From Palsa-601 sp963801185 (GTDB lineage: Bacteria > Actinomycetota > Acidimicrobiia > Acidimicrobiales > Bog-793), in the NCBI GenBank assembly GCA_963801185.1, contig CAWDDW010000001.1, forward strand, positions 744,001 to 808,000: a DNA stretch of 64,000 bases. Reading direction: 5' to 3'. The translations under genes and the position numbers were made by a program. Shown here in pieces: positions 53,219 to 62,782 of the stretch. The notes beneath the pieces were generated by a model. That model did not search any database, had not been told where the DNA came from, and saw only the letters and a program-made list of their open reading frames with translations. The first letter of the stretch is position 1, and each line of letters opens with the position of its first letter.

Positions 53219-55658
53219 TCACATGCGCACGCGCTCGCTAGCGGGGTCGAAGAGGGGCTCAGATGCAACCAGGCCGCCGGCCCAGGTGCCGAAGAGGTTG
53301 ACCTCGACGCGGAGTCCGGGTGCACACATGCCGGTAGGCAGGTAGGCGTAGGCGATCGAGGCCCGGACGCTGTGGCCGAGCCCCCCGCTCGTGACCCGGC
53401 CGACGGTCTCACCGTCTACACGCACCGGCTCCTCCCCGAGGGCGACGGCGCGGGGGTCGTCGAGGACGATGCACGTCAGGCGGCGCTCGGGAGCTCCTCT
53501 CGCCTCGAGAGCGGCACGCCCTATGAAGTCACCCTTGTCCATCGCGACGGCGAAGCCGAGGCCGGCCTCGAACGGCGTGTCCGCTGACGTGACGTCACTT
53601 CCCCAGACCCGGTACCCCTTCTCGAGGCGGAGCGAGTCGATCGCGCGGTAGCCGCCGAGGACGAGTCCCTGTGGACTGCCCGCAGCTTCGAGGAGGTTGA
53701 AGAGGGTGAGAACGAATTCGCTCGGGCAGTAGAGCTCCCAGCCGAGCTCTCCCACGAACGTGACCCTGGCGGCGAGGCACGGGACGGGCCCGACGTTCAG
53801 CTCCCGCGCGGTCATGTACTTGAACGCGCCATCAGACAAGTCCGTGTCGGTGAGCGGCTGAAGGATCTCCCGGGCGAGCGGCCCCCAGAGGCACAGGCAG
53901 CCATACCTCGACGTCATGTCCTCGATCCGAATCGACCCTTCTGCGGGGAGATGTGACTGGATCCAGGTGAGGTCGTGGCGGGCGAACGCCGTGCCCGTCA
54001 CGATCCGGAAGCGGTCCTCTCCGAGCCGCGTGACCGTGAGGTCGCACTCGATGCCGCCCTGCTCGTTGAGCAGCTGGGTGTACACGATCCGACCGGGCGC
54101 GCGGGCGACGCGATTGGCACAGATCCGCTCCAACGCCTCGGCCGCGCCCTCGCCCGAGACCTCGAGCTTGGCGAACGAGCTCTGATCGAACAGCGCGGCG
54201 GTGCTCCGGCAGGCCAGGTGCTCGGCGGCGATGGCCGGAGACCACTCGCGCGCCGCCCAGCCGCTCGGTCGGAGGTCTCCCGCGGGGAGGGCGCTGTTCG
54301 GCTCGAACCAGTTCACGCGTTCCCAGCCGGCCTTCTCCCCGAAGACGGCTCCGAGCGAGCCAAGGCGCTCGTAGGTCGGGGCAGTGCGCAAAGGGCGGCC
54401 GGCGAGGCGCTCTTGACCGGGGTACTTCACGTCGTAGTACGTGGCGTACACCTCGTGGGTCCTTGTCAGGGTGAACGACCTGCTGCGGTACTGGTCCCCG
54501 AAGCGGCGCGAGTCCATGTGCCAGGTGTCGAGCCCAGGCTGGCCGTTGACGATCCACTCGGCCATCAGACGGCCCATCCCGCCCGAGCCGGCTATGCCGT
54601 GCGCGGCAGAAGCCGGCCGCCACGTACAAGCCCTCCACCGCCGACTGGCCGAGAATGAACTCCCCGTCGGGTGTGAACGCCTCCGGCCCGTTCACGAGCT
54701 TCACGATCTGAGCCTCCGCCAGCGCCGGGACCCGCCGCGTGGCGTTCTCGTACAGCGGGGCGAAGCGCTCCCAGTCCTCGTCGAGGAGCTTGTTGTTGAA
54801 GTCGGCCGCGATGCCCGACATTCCGTAGGGCTCCGGATTGCGCTCGTAGCCACCGGCGACGAGGCCGCCGCTCTCGCCGCGGAAGTACACGAGGAGCGAC
54901 GGGTCGCGCAGGGTCGGCATGTCGGTCGGCAGCCCGGTGGGCTTGGTGATGGCGTACTGGTGGGCCATGGCCACTAGAGGGACGTGGACTCCGGCCATCA
55001 GGCCTATCTCGTGGGCGTAGATGCCACCCGCGTTGACGACGACGTCGGTGAGGAGCGTCTCGGGCTTCGAGCCACCAGGCCCTGACGAAGTTACCTCGAG
55101 GCCGGTGACACGGCCCCGCTCGACTCTGATCGCGTCCACGCGCGTCATGGTTCGCAGCTCGGCCCCGCGGTTGCGCGCCCCCTTCGCGAGGGCAAGCGTC
55201 ACCTGGCTCGGGTCGAGGTACCCGTCGGTACGTAGGAAGGCTGCGCCCAGCACGCCGGCGGTGTCGAGCGGTGGGAACAGGTCCTTGGCTCCCGACGCCG
55301 AGATCAGCTCCAGGGGAAGGCCGAAGGTCTCGGCCCATGCCGCCTGGCGCCGGAGCTCCTCCATGCGCTCATCGGAGGAGGCAAGCCGGAGCGAGCCCAC
55401 CTCTCTCCAACCGGTCTCGAGCTCGACCTCGTCGCCGAGCTCCCGGTACAGCTCCACCGAGTTCATCATCATCCTCGTAAGGGAGAGTGAGCCCCGTAGC
55501 TGGCCGACCAGACCCGCCGAGTGGAACGTGGATCCACTCGTCAGCTGGGCACGCTCCACCAGCACCACGTCGGTCCAACCGAGCCGGGTCAGCCAGTAGA
55601 GGATCGAGCACCCGCCGATGCCACCACCGATGACGACTGCTCGCGGTCGGTCACTCAC
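53219..55658 (-). CDS. Dimethylglycine/sarcosine dehydrogenase-like FAD enzyme with GcvT domain, frame broken near 54605
   Basis: Start GTG 55658 ((V)SDRPRAVVIGGGIGGCSILYWL). N-terminal DAO-type FAD domain; the His of SGSTFHSAGLVGQLR aligns with the covalent FAD-His of dimethylglycine dehydrogenases. After GLYVAAGFC the frame shifts; dropping one C (plus 54604-54605) gives AHGIAGSGGMGRLMAEWIVNG, then a linker and GcvT-like folate domain (FDQSSFAKLEVSGEGAAEALERICAN, VGELGWELYCPSEF, GYRAIDSLRLEKGYRVWGSD) and C-terminal barrel. About 813 residues in all. Such enzymes oxidise N-methyl groups and can pass the carbon to tetrahydrofolate. Substrate unproven. Confidence 0.87.
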
Positions 55659-55785
55659 GCTGGCGCACCCTCTCGTCCAAAGGTTGTGAGCATATGGCTC
55701 TGCCGCGCCCGGTACCGGGTCCGCTCGCACGGCTGCGGACCATCACGGCGTGGCTCGGCTCAATTGTCTAGTTTTTTTGTGGTCA

Positions 55786-55800
55786 GGGAGGTAGCCTCCC
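55786..55800 (+). promoter_or_regulatory. Small perfect hairpin in the leader of the kinase gene
   Basis: GGGAGG-TAG-CCTCCC, 6-bp stem with 3-base loop, 40 bases before the ATG at 55840 and after an unusual AT-rich patch (CAATTGTCTAGTTTTTTTG, 55761-55779) that probably belongs to the divergent promoter region. Could be an operator half-pair or an attenuating stem; purpose unknown. Confidence 0.35.
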
Positions 55801-55839
55801 GAGCGAAATAGCCGACACAGCTCGCCCCGGGGGGGAACG

Positions 55840-56805
55840 ATGTCCGGCAAGGGCAACGTAGTGGAGCGCGACGGGATCGACGTGGCGTCCGGCGAGCGCG
55901 GGCCCGACGACGTCGACAGCATCCTTGTTCAGCTCGTCTGTCTGGCCGGCCGTGACTACACCCGCAGCGACCTCCCCGGCGGCCTGACGAACCGCAACAT
56001 CCGGGTGCAAGCGGGAGACGACGACTACGTGGTGCGCATCGCCTCGCAAAATGGAGGATTGCTCTCGATCGACCGTGACAACGAGTACCACAACTCCGTA
56101 GCGGCCGCAGGAGCAGGCGTGGGCGCACCGGTGGTGGAGTACCGCCCAGACCTCGGCGTGCTCGTGGTCGGGTTCGTCGAGGCTGCCACGCTCTCGACAG
56201 CCGACCTGCGCAGTGGTGCCCACCTCGAGCGGATCGCTTCCGCCTGCCGCCAACTGCACGCCGGGCTCCGCTTTCGCGACGACTTCGACATGTTCTCGCT
56301 GCAGCCCTACTACCTCTCGATCGTGACCGAGAACGGGTACCGCCTCCCCGACCGATACGTGGACTTCATGGCCTACGTGGAACGGATCAGAGGAGCGCTC
56401 TCGGCCCGGCCCGCTCCGACAGTGCCTTGCAACAACGACCTGTTGGCCGAGAACTTCCTCGACGACGGCGAGCGGCTCTGGCTGATCGACTATGAGTACT
56501 CGGGCAACAACGACCCGTGCTTCGAGCTCGGCAACATCTGGAGCGAGTCCGGCCTCGAGCTCGACCAGCTGGCCGAACTCGTCGAGCACTACTTCGGCGA
56601 GCCCCGCGCCGACAAGGTCGCGAGGGCGCGCCTGCAGGGCCTGATGTCGAAGTACGGCTGGACGCTCTGGGCGTCGATTCAAGACAGCGTGGCCGAGATC
56701 GAGTTCGACTTCTGGTCGTGGGGAATGGAGAAGTACGAGCGCGCAGTGGCCGAGTTCGAAAGCTCCGGCTTCGACGCGCTCTTGGACGCGGCGGCCGGTC
56801 GATGA
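55840..56805 (+). CDS. Choline/ethanolamine kinase-like phosphotransferase
   Basis: 321 residues, start ATG 55840 after a G-rich site. Protein-kinase-like fold: DLPGGLTNRNIRVQAGDDDYVVRIAS (P-loop-like and Lys/Arg strand), DNEYHNSVAAAG (Glu), the Brenner loop VPCNNDLLAENFL and the metal motif LWLIDYEYSGNNDPCFELGN, closely like choline/ethanolamine kinases (LIDFEYSxxNxRxFDxGN). The usual HxD reads NND, so the catalytic-loop His is Asn while Asp is kept. It may phosphorylate choline or a related amino-alcohol. Neighbours are methyl-amine-type dehydrogenases and a permease. Confidence 0.82.
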   Translation: MSGKGNVVERDGIDVASGERGPDDVDSILVQLVCLAGRDYTRSDLPGGLTNRNIRVQAGDDDYVVRIASQNGGLLSIDRDNEYHNSVAAAGAGVGAPVVEYRPDLGVLVVGFVEAATLSTADLRSGAHLERIASACRQLHAGLRFRDDFDMFSLQPYYLSIVTENGYRLPDRYVDFMAYVERIRGALSARPAPTVPCNNDLLAENFLDDGERLWLIDYEYSGNNDPCFELGNIWSESGLELDQLAELVEHYFGEPRADKVARARLQGLMSKYGWTLWASIQDSVAEIEFDFWSWGMEKYERAVAEFESSGFDALLDAAAGR

Positions 56806-56919
56806 TTGCCGCGCGGAAGGAGGTCCGCTCCTCCAAGTGATGCAACCGTCGTACTGGGCGACAGCCACCGGCTGGCTCGTCCCGATTGTGTGACTCAACC
56901 GAGAGAAGAAAGGATGGGC

Positions 56920-58464
56920 ATGTCACAGGACCTTGCTCGACACGAGGAGGACGTCGCCGACCTCGCGACGCACGGCTACCGCCAGAAGCTGAACAGGAGG
57001 CTCGGTAGCTTCTCGTCGTTCGCCGCCGGATTCAGCTACATCTCGATCCTGACAGGGATGTTCGAGCTCTTCGGCTTCGGCTACGGGTTCGGCGGGCCGG
57101 CGATGTGGTTCGCGTGGCTGCTCGTGTTCGCCGGACAGATGGCCGTGGCGTTGGTCTTCGCCGAGCTGGCCGCCCGCTACCCGATCGCGGGCTCGGTCTA
57201 CCAGTGGGTGAAGAACCTCTCGAGCCCGGCCACTGCCTGGATGACAGGTTGGATCATGCTCGTCGGCTCGATCGTGACCGTCTCGGCCGTCGCCGTGGCA
57301 TTGCAGATCGTGCTCCCGACAGTGTGGTCCGGCTTCGAAGTCTTCAGCAACCCCACGTCGAACGCCGTCTTCCTCGGCTGCTGCATCATCGCCGTCACGA
57401 CGATCATCAACGCCATCGGTGTGCGCCTGATGGCGATCATCAACAACATCGGCGTCTGTTGCGAGCTCGCCGGGGCGACGCTGCTCATCATCCTCCTGCT
57501 GGCCCATGCCACCCGTGGGCCGGGCGTCGTCGCCTCGACCCAAGGTGTCGGCCCAGGGCTACCCGGGTTCCATGCGCTCGGCTACTTCGCCGCATTCATC
57601 ATGGGGGCGATCATGCCGGCCTACGTGATGTACGGCTTCGACACGGCCTGCTCGCTCGCCGAGGAGACTCGTGATCCCCGGCGCCGGGCACCGAGGGCGA
57701 TCCTGCAGGCGCTCGGGGTCGCCGGCGTAGCCGGTGCTCTCCTCCTGCTGTTCGCCCTGATGGCAGCGAAGTCGCTCAGCCCGGCAACCCTCGGCGTCGG
57801 TGGACTGCCGAGCATCGTGATCGGGACGCTCGGGAACACGCTCGGCCGGATTCTCCTCGCGGATGTCGCCATCGCCATCTCGGTCTGCACGCTCGCGATC
57901 CAGACGGCGACGATCCGCATGACCTTCGCCATGGCACGGGACAACAACCTTCCGTTCGGGCGCACCTTGTCCCGCGTCTCGGACCACAACAAGTCCCCGG
58001 TCGTGCCCGCCATCGTCTCCGGAGTGATAGCGGCGGCCATCCTCTTCCTCTACATCGGCAAGACACAGCTCTTCTTGTCGGTCACGAGCGTGGCGATCAT
58101 CCTCATCTATATCCCGTACTTCATGTCGACGATCCCGGTGCTCTTGAAGCGCTTCCGGGGCGAGTGGCCGGCCGCCGGGGAAAGGGAGGGCCTGTTCTCG
58201 ATGGGGCGTTACGGGATGGCCGTCAACCTCTTCGCCGTCGTCTACGGCGTCGCGATGGCGGTGAACCTCGCGATCCCGCGCTCGCAGGTCTACGGATCGG
58301 GGGCCTACTCATACGTCGCCATCATCGTCGTCGTGGCTGTGGTCGGAATCGGCCTCATCTATTACTACGGCAGGCAGCGCCACCAGACCGGCGTCCTCGA
58401 AGACCACCGGGCAGAGGAGACCCCGGTCCCGATCCATGCGGGCGGCGGCCCGGTCGGGCCCTGA
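56920..58464 (+). CDS. APC-superfamily amino acid/amine permease
   Basis: 514 residues from ATG 56920, preceded by AAAGGA with a five-base spacer (ATG 56914 is an alternative). Twelve or so hydrophobic helices; N-terminal KLNRRLGSFSSFAAGFSYISILTGMFELFGFGYGFGGPAMWF and ELAARYPIAGSVYQWVKNLSSPATAWMTGWIML match the amino acid/choline transporter (ACT, yeast Hnm1/Uga4-like) branch; YGFDTACSLAEETRDPRRRAPRAI is the conserved cytoplasmic loop. Import of choline, a betaine or another amine fits the neighbourhood (inference). Confidence 0.87.
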   Translation: MSQDLARHEEDVADLATHGYRQKLNRRLGSFSSFAAGFSYISILTGMFELFGFGYGFGGPAMWFAWLLVFAGQMAVALVFAELAARYPIAGSVYQWVKNLSSPATAWMTGWIMLVGSIVTVSAVAVALQIVLPTVWSGFEVFSNPTSNAVFLGCCIIAVTTIINAIGVRLMAIINNIGVCCELAGATLLIILLLAHATRGPGVVASTQGVGPGLPGFHALGYFAAFIMGAIMPAYVMYGFDTACSLAEETRDPRRRAPRAILQALGVAGVAGALLLLFALMAAKSLSPATLGVGGLPSIVIGTLGNTLGRILLADVAIAISVCTLAIQTATIRMTFAMARDNNLPFGRTLSRVSDHNKSPVVPAIVSGVIAAAILFLYIGKTQLFLSVTSVAIILIYIPYFMSTIPVLLKRFRGEWPAAGEREGLFSMGRYGMAVNLFAVVYGVAMAVNLAIPRSQVYGSGAYSYVAIIVVVAVVGIGLIYYYGRQRHQTGVLEDHRAEETPVPIHAGGGPVGP

Positions 58465-58474
58465 GGGCTCGGGG

Positions 58475-60936
58475 TCACGCCCGCACGCGGGCACCCTTCG
58501 GGTCGTACAGCGGGGCGTCGTGCCGCACTGCCGGCACGCGCTCGCCGGCAACCTCCACGAGGAACTCGGTCTCGGCGGCGAGCTCGACCGGGACGTAAGC
58601 CGAGAAGATGTTCGCGCCCACTGTGTAGCCCCACCCTGCGCTCTTCACGCTCGTGGCGAGAGGTTCGCTCGGGTGTGCCAACAGCTCGCCACCGTGCATC
58701 ACGACCTCGGCACCGGCACTGAACCAGCACAGCCGTTGGCGCACGCCCTCGTCCCGGACCCTGCGCAAGGCCGGCCCGGCCAGGAGCTTCTGGCTTGTCG
58801 GGGTCGACGGCGAAGCCGAGTCCGGCCTCGTAAGGGTTGTTGTCCGTCTTCACGTCGACTGCCCAGGCGACGTACTGCTTCTCGAGGCGGAGCGAGTTGA
58901 CGCACCGATACCCGACATCCGCGATGCCACATGACCCTCCCGCCTCGATCAGGCGGTCGTAGACGTGACGGGCGTACTCGGTCGGGACGTGCAGCTCGTA
59001 ACCGAGCTCGCCGACATACGTGGCCCGCAACGCGAGAACGGGAGCGTGGCCGATGTCGACGTGCTGAGCGGTCATGTAGCCGAAACGTTCATTGGCGAAG
59101 TCGGCGCGGCTGATCTGTGCGAGCACCTCGCGCGCCCTCGGACCGCAGAGGTTGAGTACGGCAAGTGCCGACGTCACCTCGGTGATGGTCACCGATCCGT
59201 CGTCTGGCGCATGCAGCTCGAAGAAACGTGACGTCGTGCCGCCCGAACGCGCTGCCGGTCACGAAGTAGAAACGATCCTCCCCGAGCCTCGTTATCGTGA
59301 CGTCGGCCTCGATGCCGCCTTTCTCCGAGAGGAGCTGGGTGTAGACGATCTTCCCCACCTTCACGTCCATGTTGGCGCCCGCCAGCGCCTGCAAGAGCGC
59401 GAGCGCCCCCGGTCCGGCCACCTCGAATTTCGAAAAAGACGTGAAGTCCGCCACGGCCACTCGCTCGCGGACGGCCGCATGCTCGGCGCCGATCCGGTCC
59501 CAGGCGTTCGACCGGCCGAAGGTGAGCTCCTCGACGGCCGCCTCGCCGCCCGCTGCGGACGGTTCGAACCAGTTTGGCCTCTCCCAGCCGAACTTGGTCC
59601 CGTAGACGGCGCCCTTTGCCGCCAGGACGTCGTAGAGAGGGCTGCGGCGCTGCCCGCGGGGCCAGGCGAGCTCCCGGTTCGGGAACGAGACCTGGTAGTA
59701 GTGGCTGTATGCCTCGATCGAGCGGGCCTCGAGCATCGAGGGCACGGTGTGCGGTGCACCGAACCGGCGCACGTCGAAGGGCCACAGGTCCATACCGGGA
59801 TCCCCGTCGATGATCCAGTTCGCCATCGCCCAGCCGGCGCCGCCGGCGGCCGCGATGCCCGCCGAGAAGCCACAGCAGTGGAACATGTTGTCGAGATCCT
59901 CGGTCACGCCCATGACCGGTTCGGCATCGGGCGAGAACGGTATCGGGCCATTGACGAAGGTCTTTATCCCCGCCTCGCCGAAGTAGGGCACGCGCCAAGC
60001 CGCCGCCTCGGCGAGTGGGGCGAATCGCTCGTGATCGGGCTCGAACAGCTCCGGGCCGAAGTCCCGCGGGATGCCTCGCCAGGGCGCCCGCGTGCCGTCC
60101 TCCCAGCCGCCGACGAGAAGGGCTCCCGTGTCGGGCTTCAGATAGAACCGGCCGTCAGGATCGCGAAACGTGGGCAGATCGGAGGGCAGGTCAGCGGACT
60201 TCTCGGTCACGACGTACTGGTGCTCGACGTAGCCGACGGCCACGTCCACTCCGGCGAGCGCCGCAGTCTCGGTGCCCCACATGCCGGTTGCGTTCACGAG
60301 GGTGTCGCACTCGACCCGGCCCTGTTCGGTAACGACGCTGAGCACCCGACGCCCGCGGCGCTCGATGGACTCGACCCTGCACTGCAGCACGAAGGTTGCT
60401 CCAGCCTGGCGCGCGCCTGCCGCGAACGAGTGCGTCAGCTGGCTCGGGTCGGCGTAGCCGTCCGAGGGCACGTAGGTGGCACCGTGGAGGCCCTCGATGT
60501 TGAGCAGAGGGAAGAGCTCGAGCGCCTCTCTCGGTGACGTGAGGTGGACGTCGAAGCCGAAGCTCTTGCCCATCGTCGCGATGCGCCGCAGCTCCTCCCA
60601 CCGCTCGGCGCTCGCCGCCACGCGGATGCTGCCGGCAGGACGCCAGCCGGTCGCCTGGCCTGTGGTCTGCTCGAGCGTCTCGTACTGCTGCACGCTGTTG
60701 CGCATCAGCTGTGTGAGGTTGCTCGAGGAACGGAGCTGCCCGATAAGCCCGGCGGCGTGCCACGTGCTGCCGTCGGTGAGGTGCTTGCGCTCGATGACCG
60801 TGACTTCGCGGCCACGCGTGGCGAGGTGGTACGCGATGGCACACCCGACGACGCCCCCGCCGATCACGACGATCTCGCTCCGTGTGGGCAGGTCCACGTG
60901 TAGTCCTTCGCGCAACTCGTCTGGCAGGGCCGCCAT
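58475..60936 (-). CDS. Second dimethylglycine/sarcosine dehydrogenase-like FAD-GcvT enzyme, frame broken near 59225 and 58792
   Basis: Start ATG 60936 (MAALPDELREGLHVDLPTRSEIVVIGGGVVGCAIAYHL). FAD domain with GSTWHAAGLIGQLR (covalent-FAD His), CCGFSAGIAAAGGAGWAMANWI, then the GcvT part (SFSKFEVAGPGALALLQALAGANMD, IVYTQLLSEKGGIEADVTITRLGEDRFYFVTGSAFGRHDVTF). Dropping one T of TTT (plus 59224-59226) continues FELHAPDDGSVTITEVTSALAVL; dropping one base at 58792-58793 continues QKLLAGPALRRVRDEGVRQRLCWF to the end ...LYDPKGARVRA. Span is three times 820 plus two, as two insertions predict. Clearly a paralogue of the gene at 53219. Confidence 0.86.
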
Positions 60937-60943
60937 CTGTCTA

Positions 60944-61678
60944 CTAGCGCTTCGTGATCGGTCGGGGAAAGCGAGCCGGGTGGTCGTCACGGGTCCTGGG
61001 TCGGCGACCGAGGATCTCCACGGCCAGGTCGGGAGCATCGGTGATCAAGGCGTCCACGCCGCCGGCCGCGGTGCTGACGATCTCTTCCCGGAGATCGACT
61101 GCCCACGGGACGATCCACATCTGCTTCGAATGGACGAGGTCGACCAGCTCCGGTGAGACCGCTCTCTTGTGCGGATGCAGTGCGGAGTGCGCCTTCGCAA
61201 AGGCCCCTTCCAGCAAAGCGAGCTGGTCCCAGTCGGGAAGGGTCAGCACCCCCGTGCGGATCGCGGGATCGGTCGCCCGCACCGCGTCGAGGGCCGAGCG
61301 TGTGAACGACGAGACGATGACGTTCTCCTGCAGGCGCCGCCTGCTCACCAGACGCGCCACGTCGATCGCGACTTGCTCGGACGGGTCCCAGTCGTCATCG
61401 ACCGGGAGGTTCTTGACCTCGATGTTGACGATCAGGTCGCCACATGCTTCGAGTGCCTCCTCGAGCCGTGGCACGCTCGCCGGCAGTCTGTCGCCCGGCA
61501 ACCTCGAGACAGGGCCGAGCCCTTCGATGCCGGCGTCGTGGTGGAGCACAAGCGCTCCGTCCGCACAGCGGCGGACGTCGAACTCGACGCCGTCGGCGCC
61601 GGACGACAGCACGAGCCCCAACGCCTCGAGCGTGTTCCCGAGGTGCCCGATGACGAACGGTGGCAGACCGGGACCCAC
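60944..61678 (-). CDS. Glycerophosphodiester phosphodiesterase-like protein, altered catalytic motif
   Basis: 244 residues with the GDPD TIM-barrel pattern: GADGVEFDVRRCADGALVLHHD (metal Glu and Asp, catalytic His), NIEVKNLP (metal Glu), ENVIVSSFTRSALDAVRA, WAVDLREEIVSTAAGGVDALITDAPDLAVEIL. The first motif, normally HRG......ENT, reads VIGHLGNTLEAL: the first His and NT are kept, but Arg and the region with Glu are missing. Activity may be lost or changed. Eight bases before the dehydrogenase start, so same transcript; supply of choline or ethanolamine from glycerophosphodiesters would fit (inference). Confidence 0.75.
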   Translation of the reverse strand: MGPGLPPFVIGHLGNTLEALGLVLSSGADGVEFDVRRCADGALVLHHDAGIEGLGPVSRLPGDRLPASVPRLEEALEACGDLIVNIEVKNLPVDDDWDPSEQVAIDVARLVSRRRLQENVIVSSFTRSALDAVRATDPAIRTGVLTLPDWDQLALLEGAFAKAHSALHPHKRAVSPELVDLVHSKQMWIVPWAVDLREEIVSTAAGGVDALITDAPDLAVEILGRRPRTRDDHPARFPRPITKR

Positions 61679-61687
61679 GAGATGGGC

Positions 61688-62782
61688 TCAGCCGATGACA
61701 GAGCAGAGCGTCGCGAAAGCCTGATCGAGCTGCGCGCGGTCGACCCGCTCGCCGGCCGAGTGAGCAAGGGTCGGATCGCCCGGGCCGAAGTTCGCGGCGG
61801 GGACTCCCCTGCTCGAGAAGAAGCTCACGTCGGTCCAGCCGAGCTTGGCACGCGCCGGGCTGCCGCTCGCCTCGACGAGAGCTGCGAGCAGGGGATGAGA
61901 CAGCCCGGGCGCGGCGGCCGCGGCTGACGCCTCGAGCGTGACGGTCACGGAGTCATCCGGCCCGATGGCACTCGTCAGGAGAGCGCGCACCCCCTCGAAG
62001 GCTTCGTCGGCCGATCGATCCGGCGCGAAGCGGTGGTTGATCACGAGACGCGCCAGATCCGGCACGACGTTGTTGGCGACTCCACCCTCCACCGCGACGG
62101 CTTGCAGGGCTTCTCGGTACTCACACCCGTCGATCACAGGACGCCTTCCCTCGTAGGAGTCGACGGCTTGGAGGAGCCTGCCGAGCCCGTGGATCGCGTT
62201 GCGCCCCATCCACGGGCGTGCCGTGTGCGCCCGCTCGCCGCGCACCTCCACGACGACCCGGAGCACTCCCTGGCATCCCGCCTCCACGAGAGTCGCTGTG
62301 GGCTCTCCCAGGATCGCGGCGTCCGCGTCGAGCCACGAGGGTGCCGACGCCTCGATCTGCAAGAGGCCGGAGTACTGCCGGTCGACCTCTTCGCAGACGT
62401 AGAAGATAAAAGTCAGGTCGGCGACCGGCTCCGCCGCGCCCACAGCTTTCGCCACCTCGAGGAAGACGGCCAGCCCGCCCTTCATGTCGGCAGACCCGAG
62501 GCCTGACAGCACGTCATCCTCGATCTGCGCACGCGCGTTCCCGTTGGCCGGCACGGTGTCCACATGGCCTGCGAGCATCAGTCGCTGCGGCAGCCCAAAC
62601 GATGTCCGGGCACAGACGTTGTCACCGATGCGGGCGACGTCGAGCACACCGTGACCGACGGCCCTCAGCCGAGCTTCCAGGAAATCGGCGATCGCGGTCT
62701 CGTCGTGGCTGACCGACGGGATGTCGACGAGCGCGGCGGTGAGAGACAGCAGATCCGCATCCGGTGCCGCGGACAGCGTCAT
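61688..62782 (-). CDS. dapE: Succinyl-diaminopimelate desuccinylase (M20 family)
   Basis: 364 residues. Two-zinc peptidase: LMLAGHVDTVPANG (zinc His, catalytic Asp), GLGSADMKGGLAVFLEVAKAV (bridging Asp), FYVCEEVDRQYSGL (catalytic Glu pair), AILGEPTAT and LAHSAGERVD near the end (zinc His). The dimerisation domain contains GERAHTARPWMGRNAIHGLGRLL. Removes succinate from N-succinyl-LL-DAP. Stop-start overlap (ATGA) with dapD confirms the pathway. Confidence 0.92.
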   Translation of the reverse strand: MTLSAAPDADLLSLTAALVDIPSVSHDETAIADFLEARLRAVGHGVLDVARIGDNVCARTSFGLPQRLMLAGHVDTVPANGNARAQIEDDVLSGLGSADMKGGLAVFLEVAKAVGAAEPVADLTFIFYVCEEVDRQYSGLLQIEASAPSWLDADAAILGEPTATLVEAGCQGVLRVVVEVRGERAHTARPWMGRNAIHGLGRLLQAVDSYEGRRPVIDGCEYREALQAVAVEGGVANNVVPDLARLVINHRFAPDRSADEAFEGVRALLTSAIGPDDSVTVTLEASAAAAAPGLSHPLLAALVEASGSPARAKLGWTDVSFFSSRGVPAANFGPGDPTLAHSAGERVDRAQLDQAFATLCSVIG

